From: Serratia symbiotica (Periphyllus acericola)
GTDB taxonomy: Bacteria > Pseudomonadota > Gammaproteobacteria > Enterobacterales > Enterobacteriaceae
DNA length: 64,000 bases
Assembly (NCBI RefSeq): GCF_964019515.1
Contig: NZ_OZ026452.1
Location: forward strand, 1,674,001-1,738,000
Direction of reading: 5' to 3'
A program made the translations under genes and the position numbers. This document shows positions 29,496-38,267 of this stretch, one piece after another. The stretch's first letter is position 1. The number at the start of each line of letters is the position of its first letter. The notes below the pieces were generated by a model, which was not told the DNA's origin, searched no databases, and was given only the letters and a program-made list of their open reading frames with translations.

Positions 29496-30457
29496 GCCCG
29501 AACCCAATTGCCGCGGTGTTTAGCCACTTCGTCGGCGCGGTATTGCAGTGTGGTTTGCACAGTAGTCATCTGTTCAAAGCCAATCGGCAGTGGGGTGTCG
29601 ATGACGGGATACATCCAGTTGCCGAGAGGGATGCTGCTCTGGAATGCTGGCGTCACCATAAACTGTATGAAGCGCTTTGCCAACGCAGGCTGTTTGCTGG
29701 CCTTGAGTTTGCTGGCAACCTCGACCTGGAGATAGTGGCCTTCGCTGAATTGGGCGGCGGCGTAACTGTCTTTTTTCTCTTTGATCAGGTGGTAGGCCGG
29801 AGAAGTGGTGTAGCTGAGCACCAGATCGCCTTCGCCCTTAAGGAACAGGCCATAAGCTTCGCTCCAACCCTTGGTAACGGTGACGGTTTTTTTCGCCAGT
29901 TGTTGCCAGGCCTCTGGCGCTTTTTCACCATAGACTTTTTGCATCCATAGCAGCAGGCCAAGTCCAGGGGTACTGGTGCGCGGATCTTCGTAAATTATCC
30001 GCCAGTGTTGGTCACGGCTTACCAGTTCTTGCAGGCTTTTAGGCGGGTTTTTCAGTTTGTCCTTGTTGTAGACAAAGGCAAAGTAGCCGTAGTCGTAAGG
30101 CACGAAGGTTTTATCCTGCCAGCCCCCCGGTACGGTCAGTTTGCTGGTATCCACATCGCTTGGTGAGAACAGGTCGGTTTGCTGCGCCGCTTGCAGCAGG
30201 TTATTTTCCAGCCCAAGCACCACGTCGGCGGCGCTATTTTTGCCTTCAATGCGCAGACGGTTCAACAGCGATACGCCGTCTGCCAGTGTGACGAATTGCA
30301 ATTCGCAGCCGCAGTCGGCCTCGAAGGCTTTTTTCACTACTGGGCCAGGGCCCCAGTCGGCGGCGAAGGAATCATAGGTATAAACCGTCAGTGTCGGCTT
30401 GGCGAGCGCCGATGCGGTGCACAGCAGCAGTAAACAGGGCAGATATTTTTTGACCAC
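29471..30457 (-). CDS. thiB: Thiamine-binding periplasmic protein
   Basis: ThiB (TbpA) captures thiamine, TMP and TPP in the periplasm and delivers them to ThiPQ. The 328-aa product starts MVKKYLPCLLLLCTASALA, a signal peptide cleaved before KPTLTVYTYDSF. The ligand-binding features of the family are present (GPGPVVKKAFEADCGCELQF, the tandem cysteines, YDYGYFAFVYNK). It is the first gene of the operon, about 65 bp downstream of a TPP riboswitch, so expression should fall when TPP is plentiful. No defect is visible. Confidence 0.96.
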   Translation of the reverse strand: MVKKYLPCLLLLCTASALAKPTLTVYTYDSFAADWGPGPVVKKAFEADCGCELQFVTLADGVSLLNRLRIEGKNSAADVVLGLENNLLQAAQQTDLFSPSDVDTSKLTVPGGWQDKTFVPYDYGYFAFVYNKDKLKNPPKSLQELVSRDQHWRIIYEDPRTSTPGLGLLLWMQKVYGEKAPEAWQQLAKKTVTVTKGWSEAYGLFLKGEGDLVLSYTTSPAYHLIKEKKDSYAAAQFSEGHYLQVEVASKLKASKQPALAKRFIQFMVTPAFQSSIPLGNWMYPVIDTPLPIGFEQMTTVQTTLQYRADEVAKHRGNWVRAWQTAVSD

Positions 30458-30522
30458 ATTGCACTCCTGAAAAATAAAAGGGTAAGGGTATCTGAGGGGG
30501 CGAGGCGGTAAGGCCGGGTCGC

Positions 30523-30620
30523 TAGGCTCAAATCCCTCCGCCGGTATTGACCGGATCAGGTTCGACGGGTGTGCTCTCAGCAGAAAAGGGCCAGTTCCTT
30601 TTCCGCACCCTGATGAGACG
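30523..30620 (-). promoter_or_regulatory. TPP riboswitch (THI element) controlling thiBPQ
   Basis: On the minus strand the sequence contains CTGAGAGCACACCCGT, GAACCTGATCCGGTCAATAC and GGCGGAGGGA. These are the hallmark conserved segments of the THI-box aptamer (CTGAGA ... ACCTGATctgGATAATgCCaGCGtAGGGA). They precede thiB at the expected distance. The stem formed by CAGGGTGCGG and GGCCC..GGGCC elements is intact. Translational or transcriptional off-switching by TPP follows from the family. Confidence 0.92.
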
Positions 30621-30671
30621 GCACCATTGTAAAGACTAACCGATGCAAGTGAAAGACGCTAAAAACCGCGT

Positions 30672-30912
30672 TTAGTCCTCTGATGGTGCAAACCAGGCAG
30701 ATTTGAAGTCAAACCAGCCGAGGGTATTCATGCGCACACTGCGGATGCTGCGCTGGCCGTGTAGTTGCAGCCAGTGGTGAAACAGCGGATGTAACAGGTG
30801 GCTGCTGACCAAGCGTTGGCATAACGCCGCCAGCGGCAGGATCATGGTAGCCAGTAATCAGGGCTATGCAGATGCACATCGATGACGTAAGGGGTTAGTC
30901 ATGTCACGTGCT
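30672..30912 (-). pseudogene. sgrR: C-terminal fragment of sugar-phosphate stress regulator SgrR
   Basis: The terminal reading [14 protein letters not shown], then [20 protein letters not shown] and stop at 30672, is the SgrR C-terminus. A second piece [11 protein letters not shown] further upstream is in another frame. SgrR activates the sRNA SgrS; the DNA-binding N-terminus is missing. The group II intron remnant begins at about 30913, antisense to sgrR, so intron insertion or the rearrangement attached to it probably removed the rest. Its location upstream of thiB matches E. coli. Confidence 0.82.
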
Positions 30913-32699
30913 GTGTGCCCGGAGTCCAGGACGAGCACGGATGCTCAAATGAACCACGAGTCTATCTGGAATATTGAGCCAGTAACTCATGACGAGAAGC
31001 CAAACAATCCCACCGGGTGTGACGGTGGAGAACCTGAGCGGCAGTGGCCTGCGGCATGCCTGAAGGGTGATTTAACCCGCTGACAATCGGGATTGAGGCG
31101 AGATCACTCAGCCAAGATGATCATCAAGGTTAAGTAATGAAAGGCTGAAGAACATGAACCCGTTAATCCGCCTCTGTGGGTTGAAAACGTCACCACGGCC
31201 TATGTGATCTGTCAGGCCGTGCAGAAGGGACTGTCAGTGACAGGTGTGCACTGTCAGTCAAAGATGTTTTGATATGTAGGCAAAATACCGGGACAGCAGC
31301 GCCCGTCACTCTCGGGCTACTGACTTCTGCCAACTTGCGGCAAGCAAGGGTAAAGAGTGCGATAGGCAGCCTCCTCAGTATGTCTGAGTCCAGACAGGTG
31401 AACCGGGGAAGGTCAGCGACGGATGTTAAGGGGGCATGGCCCCGATGACGTGCTGGCTGACGGAGCTTTCGTACTGAGTAGTCTGCGATGAGGAAAGCCC
31501 ATTACATGGCGAAGGGAAGCAGTTTAAATATGTTTGCGACGTGAATTAACTGACCTAATGAGTTGAAGACCTTTGATAATCAGCGAAATATAACGCAAGC
31601 TTGCCACATGGGCAGTAACCGAACCGTCCCGACGGATTCAACGGCTGCTGCGTCTGATAACACAACCAGAATGGCTGGCTAAAGCGGCGCGGATCACGTT
31701 TTCATCAAAAGGGGCGCATACCCCTGGCGTTAATGGCGTGAACAAAGCAAAGCTACAGGCCAGACTAGCTGCTGAACTGCAAATACTCAGAGAAGAACTT
31801 CTCTCGGGTCACTACCAGCCCCTTCCAGCCAGACGGGTTTACATCCCTAAAAGCAAAGGCAAACAGCGACCGCTGGGTATCCCCGCGTTACGGGATCGTA
31901 TTGTTCAGCGAGCAATGCTGATGGCGATGGAGCTGATCTGGGAGAGTGATTTTCATACGCTCTCGTATGGCTTCCGGCCTGAACGCAGTGTTCACCACGC
32001 GATCCGTACAGTGAAATTACAGCTCACCGACTGTGGGGAAACCCGGTGACGCTGGGTTATTGAAGGAGATTTGTCCAGCTACTTCGACACCGTGCATCAT
32101 CGTCTGCTGATGAAAGCCGTACGCCGCAGGATCAGTGACTCACGTTTCATGGTTCTGCTGTGAAAAACAATCACGGCGGGACATATTGATGTCGGACTCT
32201 TTCGGGCCGCTAGTGAAGGCGTACCGCAGGGAGGAGTGATATCGTCGTTACTGTCGAATATCATGCTGAATGAATTCGATCAGTATCTACATAAACGCTA
32301 CCTGAGCGGGAAAGCCAGAAAGGATCGATGGTACTGGAATAACAGTATCCAGCGAGGCTGAAGTACTGCGGTCATAGAAAACTGGCAATGGAAACCCGAC
32401 GTTGCTTATTGCCGCTATGCCAATGACTTTATGCTCATCATCAAGGGGAGTAAAGCACAGGCGGAAGCGATCAGGAAAGAGTGTCGTGGCGTGCTTGAAG
32501 AAAGTCTTAAACTCAAGCTGAACATGGACAATACCAGGATCACTCATGTCAATAACGGCTTTATCTTTTTGGGTCATCGGATCATGCGCAAACGTAGCCG
32601 TTACGGTGACATACGGGTGGTGTCGACAATCCCACACGATAAGGCCAGAAACTTCGCAACATCGCTGACGCCACTGTTATCAGGCAATTACAGCGAAAG
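30913..32699 (+). mobile_element. Group II intron remnant (5' ribozyme part and broken reverse transcriptase)
   Basis: The element begins with a plausible group II 5' end (GTGTGCCCGGAGTCC). About 800 bp of structured non-coding sequence follow, containing paired segments such as GTCTGAGTCCAGAC-like arms and GACGGAGCTTTCGTACTGAG. A reverse-transcriptase reading occupies 31738-32699. IS copy C cuts the element at 32700. The right flank is unrelated (ssb promoter), so the 3' part with domains V and VI is absent. The exact 5' boundary is inferred. Confidence 0.7.
31738..32699 (+). pseudogene. Group II intron reverse transcriptase/maturase, broken
   Basis: The reading covers RT blocks: KSKGKQRPLGIPALRDRIVQ, FHTLSYGFRPERSVHHAI, EGDLSSYFDTVHH, EGVPQGGVISSLLSNIMLNE and FLGHRIMRKRS. 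Stops occur at GETR-TGA, FMVLL-TGA and IQRG-TGA. The catalytic YADD box reads YAND (TATGCCAATGAC). The maturase and endonuclease domains are missing beyond the IS junction. It cannot be active. Confidence 0.85.
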
Positions 32700-33751
32700 G
32701 GCGTTGTTGAATAAATCGAACTTTTGGCCGGAACGCGGATCAGATCACTCTCCTTCTTTCAAAATAGCGACATTCCGTGGCCCAGCAAAAGTTCAACATC
32801 ACCAACTGGAAGGCTTACAACAACGCCCTTACCACTCGGGGTTCACTCACTTGCTGGGGGGATGAAACGGCACTTCACGCCTGGTACTAAGAGGCAAAAC
32901 CTTTGCGTGGTAGCCAACCACATTATTCCGATATGGCAATCACCAGCGTATTGATGCTGAAACGGATTTTCGGCCTGACACTTCGCGCCCTCCAGGGCTT
33001 CATCGACTCCAGTGTCACACTGATCAAAGTGCCGTTGAATTGCCCGGACGACACCTGCATCAGTAAGCGGGCGAAGTCCGGCCATGTCCCGTTTAAAACC
33101 GCAACGCCGGGTGAAATTGCGCACCTCGTTATCGACTCTAGCGGGCTCAACGTGTTGGGTAAAGGCGAGTGGATGGCAAAAAAACACGGTCAGGAAAAAC
33201 GGCGTATCTGGCGAAAACTGCATTTGGCCGTAGATACAGAAACACATGAGGTCATCTGTGCTGACCTTTCCTTGAGCAATGTCACCGATACCGCAGCCTT
33301 CCCAGGTCTCATCCGCCAGAGGTACCGTAAAATCAAAGTCGCCTCGGCGGATCGGGCTTAGGATACGCGAGTGTGTGATGATGAGTTAAGGGGCAAGAAG
33401 CTCAAGGCGTTAATACCGCCCAGCAGCGGAGCCCGTTATTGGTCGGCAGACTATGCAGAGCGAAATCAAGCGGTGGCGAACCAGCGCCTTACCGGAGACA
33501 ACACACGGTGAAAAAGTATCACAGGCTACCACCGACGTTCGATAGCGGCAACAGCGAAGTACAGAGTAAAACAGCTATTTGGTAGTCACCTGTCGCTGCG
33601 AGATTATGATGGGCAAGTTGCAGAGGCGCTGGCCATGATCTGTGCATTAAACAAGATGACGCTCGCCGGTATGCCAGAAAGTGTACGCCTTGCCTGAAAG
33701 CTGCCCATTCACGGGACTCTTTATTCCAAATCCGATTTATTCAACAAAGCC
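32700..33751 (+). mobile_element. IS903-type element, copy C, full length, mosaic
   Basis: Ends are GGCGTTGTTGAATAAATC and GATTTATTCAACAAAGCC; length is 1,052 bp. The transposase starts at 32778. It has TAA after HAWY (GGTACTAAGAGG) with an adjoining base loss, the shared TAG at 33358-33360 and TGA for Trp at CGGTGAAAAAG near 33509. The 5' half matches copy H, including the TAA and the base loss. The 3' half shares the TGA and GAAGTACAGAG with copy F. The flanks are unrelated (cagcgaaag in the intron versus actcatcgt upstream of ssb). Confidence 0.92.
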
Positions 33752-33812
33752 ACTCATCGTGTTAGACTTATTCGCTTGTGCTGTATAAGAATCAATCATC
33801 GGGAGAGTGCTC
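33752..33812 (+). promoter_or_regulatory. ssb promoter region, shortened by IS copy C
   Basis: Only 61 bp lie between the IS end and the ssb start. TTAGAC and TATAAG, 16 bp apart, form a possible sigma-70 promoter, and GGGAGAG is the ribosome-binding site. uvrA, divergent from ssb in E. coli, and the SOS box normally between them are not visible. Confidence 0.45.
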
Positions 33813-34334
33813 ATGGCCAGCAGAGGCATAAATAAAGTAATTCTGGTCGGGAATCTGGGCCAGGATCCAGAAGTTCGTTACATGCCGAATGGGGGGGCAG
33901 TGGCCAACATTACCTTGGCGACCTCCGAAAGCTGGCGTGACAAGACAACTGGCGAAAAGAAAGAAAAAACCGAGTGGCACCGTGTGGTGCTCTTCGGCAA
34001 GGTGGCCGAAGTGGCGGGCGAATATCTGCGCAAAGGTTCACAGGTGTATATCGAAGGCTCCCTTCAGACGCGCAAATGGACCGATCAGGCCGGCGCAGAA
34101 AAATACACCACCGAAGTGGTGGTTAACATTGGTGGTACCATGCAGATGCTGGGCGGTCGCCAGGGCGGCGGCGCTCCAGCAGGCGGAGGTCAGGGTGGTT
34201 GGGGTCAGCCCCAGAAACCGCAGAGTAGCAACGCGTTCAGCGGTGGCCAGAAGGGTCTCCCAGCACAGAACAATGCTTCTGTGGCCAGCAGCAATGAACC
34301 GCCAATAGATTTTGATGATGATATTCCGTTCTGA
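33813..34334 (+). CDS. ssb: Single-stranded DNA-binding protein
   Basis: SSB coats single-stranded DNA and recruits partners during replication and repair. The product is 173 aa (178 in E. coli) from 33813 ([23 protein letters not shown]). The OB-fold spans about residues 1-112 with the conserved aromatic positions. A Gly/Gln-rich linker follows, then the partner-binding acidic tip DFDDDIPF. The start with MASRG is preferred over an ATG two codons upstream. It is intact and close to IS copy C, so its expression depends on a shortened promoter or on readthrough from the IS. Confidence 0.97.
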   Translation: MASRGINKVILVGNLGQDPEVRYMPNGGAVANITLATSESWRDKTTGEKKEKTEWHRVVLFGKVAEVAGEYLRKGSQVYIEGSLQTRKWTDQAGAEKYTTEVVVNIGGTMQMLGGRQGGGAPAGGGQGGWGQPQKPQSSNAFSGGQKGLPAQNNASVASSNEPPIDFDDDIPF

Positions 34335-34533
34335 GTGGACTGAAAAGCTGCTCGATTACTTACAGGTGAGAGCCCTGCTGCGGTAGTTGGTTAATTTGAC
34401 CGTGTAGCTATGGCGTACGTGTAGATGGTGACTGAAACACGGGAACAACGCCGGATAAACGTGGCCCCCGATCCAGACAGTGGGCGCGCGCAAATACACA
34501 GGCCGTAACTGATAGTGAACTCAAATCCGCCTC
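34335..34533. other. Gap between ssb and the IS200/IS605 element
   Basis: About 200 bp with no supported gene; an obvious ssb terminator hairpin is not apparent to me. Confidence 0.4.
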
Positions 34534-34614
34534 TTGACATCCTCCCCGGCCTAAAGGACGGGGATTCCTACAGCGTTCAGACCGAAAGCTGACTCGCCTG
34601 GGTGGGTTCCTGCT

Positions 34615-35620
34615 TTAACGGGCGGGGTCTGACTGCACTATCCCTCCATTGGCGTTCGTGGTGTATCCACATATCTGACACACAAATTTACTTTGCGACA
34701 GGCGGTTTTCTTTCGCTGTATGACCGCAGCATGCACCCCGCTGGCTGGTATATGCCGCAGATACTGCTAGTACCTGTGCTCTTCGCCAGAGCTGCTTGTA
34801 CTCAAGTTGACGACGCATTTCATACCATCCCTGACCAGTATCGAGCGGTTTAAGCCTGATCTAGCTCTGACGTTTCGCCCGTGCTGCTCTGCCGTGCCTG
34901 TTGCCGACTTTGACATGTTACTGACCTTCAAGTCTTCAATGACGATCATTGCGTGGTTTTTGCAGATTTCACTGGTGATTTTATGAAGGTAGTCGCGCCG
35001 AATATTGGCAATGTGCGAGTGTAGATGCTGGATTTTTCGCTTATGTTTCTGCCAGTTGGCGCTGAATTTTACCTTTCTGCTTAACTGACGCTGAAGTATT
35101 GCCAGCTTGTGCTGGCTTGTTTTGAAGCTGTTGACGGGCGGGTATACCGTGCCATCTGAAAGCGTAGCGAGTTTGGTGACTCCGGCATCCACTCCGACCA
35201 TTGACGCTGAGTTATGAACGGGTTCAGTAACTTCGTATGCTGTCTGGATGCTGACGTACCATTTGCTGCATGACTGGCTGATGGTGACATTTTTCACTTC
35301 ACCTATAATTTCGCGGCTGTTGCGGTAGCGTATCCATCCCAACTTTGGCAACGATATACGACTATTGGCTTGATTGAGCTTCACACCTTGTGGGTAGCGC
35401 AATGCACCATTCTGCACGCGTTTTTTTAAACGGGGGAATGCTGCACGCTTCTGGAAGAAATTATTGTAGCCGCGCTCTAAATCTTTCAGTGACTGCTGCA
35501 ACGTCTGCAATGGAGATTCTTTAAGCCATTGTGTTTCAGGATCGGATTTCCAATTAATGAGCCATGAGGTCATTTTCGTATTGGTCTTAACTGAAATTTG
35601 AAGGCTTGAAGTCGTTTCAT
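34615..35620 (-). pseudogene. tnpB: TnpB-family RNA-guided nuclease homologue, inactivated (copy 1)
   Basis: The start at 35620 reads MKRLQAFKFQLRP and stops after a few codons; the residues that normally follow are deleted with a frame change before MTSWLINWKS. RuvC-I (MVGVDAGVTKLATLSDG) and RuvC-II (IVIEDLKVSNM) keep their acidic residues. A frameshift after SGLNRSILV separates EMRRQLEYKQLW. The zinc finger has lost its first Cys (RGACCGH), and the RuvC-III Asp region (NADVNGARN in relatives) is deleted to NANGG. No nuclease activity is expected. Confidence 0.85.
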
Positions 35621-35642
35621 TATCACTATTATACTTTGGTCT

Positions 35643-36059
35643 ATGACAAAAGAAACCGATATTTGCCGAGGAAGACACTGCATTTTCCTGATGCATGTTC
35701 ACTTGGTATTCGTTGCCAAGTATCGACGAAAAATATCTGATCAGGATGCCATAGAAAAGCTGCGCTGCTACTTTTCTAGCGTATGTGCTGACTTTGATGT
35801 TGAGCTGGTCGAGATGGATGGTGAATGCGATCACGTGCATTTGCTGATTAACTACCCGCCAAAGCTGGCAATATCAAACTTGGTCAACAGTCTTAAAGGC
35901 GTTTCTAGCAGACTGCTTTGCCGTGACCTCCCCGACATAGCCCAGCGCTATTACTACAAAGGTGTTCTGTAGACACCGAGTTATTTTGCAAGTAGTTGCA
36001 GTGGTGCGCCGATATCGATCATACGGCAATACATTGAGCAATAGCAAACACCCAGTTAG
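35643..36059 (+). pseudogene. tnpA: IS200-type Y1 transposase with in-frame TAG before the catalytic Tyr (copy 1)
   Basis: The reading starts MTKETDICRGRHCIFLMHVH, has the HUH pair in CDHVHLLINYPPK and reaches YYYKGVL. It then meets TAG (35970-35972) where relatives have Trp (GVLWSPSYFA). Beyond the TAG the same frame continues SYFASSCSGAPISIIRQYIE with the catalytic Tyr in RQYIEQ. A second TAG follows, and then the natural end TAG at 36057. Apart from these codons the gene is undamaged. The truncated product (109 aa) lacks the nucleophile. Confidence 0.87.
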
Positions 36060-36181
36060 TCGGAAAACCGCGCCTTATATCCTCGCCATTAAGGACGGGG
36101 CTTTACGGCGCACCAGGTAAAACCACGTAAAGTCATAGAATGCCAACAAGTGATGACTGATTTTGCATCAGGAGGTAAATC

Positions 36182-36883
36182 ATGATGAACAAGATTTTGT
36201 TAGTTGACGATGACTGCGAGTTGACCTTGCTGTTAAAGGAACTGCTTGAAATGGAAGGTTTTAACATCACCGTCGCCCACGATGGCGAACAAGCATTATC
36301 GTTTCTGTACAGTTCTATCAATCTATTGCTGCTCGATATTATGATGCCGAATAAAAACGGTATCGATACGCTAAAAGAGCTGCGTCAACACCATCATACG
36401 CCAGTCATTATGCTGACCGCACGCGGCAGCGAATTGGATCGCGTGCTAGGGTTGGAGCTGGGTGCCGATGACTACTTGCCTAAGCCTTTCAATGATCGTG
36501 AACTGGTGGCGCGCATTTGCGCCATTTTGCAGCGCTCTAACTGGAATGAACAACAGCAGCATGTGGATACCAACGCCCCCACGCTGGATGTCGATGGCCT
36601 GCAACTTAACACCGGTCGTCAAGAAGCCAGCTTTGACGGCAAGGTACTGGATCTGACTGGCACCGAATTCACCCTTCTCTACCTGCTGGCGCAGCACATG
36701 GGCCAGGTAGTGTCGCGCGAATTGTTGAGCTAAGAAGTACTAGGCAAACGCCTGACTCCATTTGACCGCTCCATCGATATGCATATCTCCAACTTGCGGC
36801 GCAAACTGCCAAACCGCAAAGATGGACATCCCTGGTTCAAAACCCTGCTCGGGCGTGGCTATTTGATGATATCTGCAACATGA
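36182..36883 (+). pseudogene. cpxR: Envelope-stress response regulator CpxR, one nonsense codon
   Basis: CpxR is the OmpR-type regulator of the Cpx response. The receiver domain is intact (LLVDDDCELT, phospho-acceptor Asp in LLLLDIMMP, MLTARGS, YLPKPFND). The DNA-binding domain is interrupted by TAA at 36731-36733, where E. coli has Gln (LLSQEVLGKR). The remaining frame continues faultlessly through RLTPFDRSIDMHISNLRRKL to the natural TGA, which overlaps the cpxA ATG. A truncated 183-aa protein would lack the recognition helix. Its partner cpxA is more heavily damaged. Confidence 0.93.
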
Positions 36884-38244
36884 TCAATCGGTTGACGGCA
36901 CGTATTTTCGCTATTTTCTGGTTCACATTAGCGCTGGTGCTAATGCTGGTATTGATGGTGCCTAAACTCGACTCCCGTCAAATAACCCCACTGCTGAATA
37001 GCGAGCAGCGGCAAGGGCTTATGCTAGAGCAACATATCGAGGCCGAGTTACAAAATAATCCAGCCAACGATCTGATGTGGTGGCGGCGTCTGTTAAGGGC
37101 TATCGATAAGTGGGCACCACCAGGGCAACGCTTGATTCTGGTCACCAGCTAAGGGCGGGTAATCGGTGCGTAGCGCAACGAAATGCAAATCGTGCGTAAC
37201 TTTATTGGCCAATCCGACAACGCCGACCATCCTAAGAAGAAAAAATACGGCCATGTCTAACTACTTGGCCCGTTCTTGATTCGCGATGGTGAAGATAACT
37301 AACAGCTTTGCTTGATCAGCCCTGCCAATATCCCGCAATCTGATTTCTTCAACCTGATGTTTGACCTCCCGTTGCTGCTGCTTATCGTCACCATGTTGAT
37401 CAGTACTCCGCTGCTGCTATGGTTGGCCTGGAGCCTGGCGAAACCAGCACGTAAGCTGAAAAACGCCGCCGATAATGTGGCACGCGGCAATCTGAAGCAG
37501 CACCCGGAACTGGAAGCTGGGCCGCAAAAATTCCGAGCCACTGGTACTAGCTTCAACCAGATGGTCAGTGCACTAGAACGCAGGGTGACAGCACAGCAGC
37601 GATTGATTTCGGATATCTCGCACGAATTACGCACGCCGCTGACCCGCTTACAATTGGCTACCGCACTGATGCGCCGCCGTCACGGCGAGTGTTATGAGTT
37701 GGCTCGTATCGAAACTGAAGCGCAGCGGTTGGACTCGATGATCAACGATTTACTGCTGCTGTAACGTGGGCAGCAAAAAAGCAAGTTGGCGCGTGAGTAG
37801 TTTAAAGCCAATAAACTGTGGGCCGACATGTTGGATAACGCTAAGTTTGAAGCCGAACAGATGGCTAAACAGTGCGAAGTTACCTCCCCACCAGGCCCCT
37901 GGACGCTGACCGGAAACGCCAGTGCATTAGACAGCGCGCTGGAGAATATAGTGCGCAACGCCTTGCGTTACTCGCACACACGCATTGCCATCGCTTTTAG
38001 CACCGACAATCGAGGTATCACCATCGTCATTGATGACGATGGTCCTGGGGTTAGTGCGGAAGATCGCGAACAGATTTTCCGGCCATTTTACCGCACCTAT
38101 GAGGCGCGTGATCGTGAGTCTGTCTGCACTGGCTTAGGTTTAGCGATCGTCGAAGCGGCGGTCAATCAGCACTGTGGCTGGGTGAAAGCGCAAGACAGCC
38201 CACTCGGCGGCCTGCGGCTGGGGCTGTGGCTGCCGCTGCACTAG
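36880..38244 (+). pseudogene. cpxA: Sensor kinase CpxA with six in-frame nonsense codons and no frameshift
   Basis: The frame starting at 36880 covers the whole family: first membrane helix, periplasmic part, second helix (LLIVTMLISTPLLLWLAWSL), HAMP, H-box ISDISHELRTPLTR with the phospho-His, N-box IVRNALRYS and the D/F boxes. TAA occurs at 37150, 37258, 37300 and 37762 and TAG at 37171 and 37798, all in one uninterrupted frame. The G2-box GGTGLG reads VCTGLG. The gene is clearly dead as a sensor. A pure nonsense pattern without indels over 1.36 kb is unusual here. Confidence 0.93.
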
Positions 38245-38267
38245 CCCGCCCGATCCCAGCAAATTAA

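Larger units (their letters stand above)
34534..36123. mobile_element. IS200/IS605-type element, copy 1
   Basis: The boundaries are defined by identity with the inverted copy at 56222-57812, from TTGACATCCTC to GGTAAAAC. Subterminal hairpin-forming ends are seen (CCCCGGCCTAAAGGACGGGG on the left, CCATTAAGGACGGGG on the right), as expected for single-strand transposition. It contains divergent tnpA (plus) and tnpB (minus) separated by 22 bp, the IS605 arrangement. Both genes are broken in the same way as in copy 2. Confidence 0.88.
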
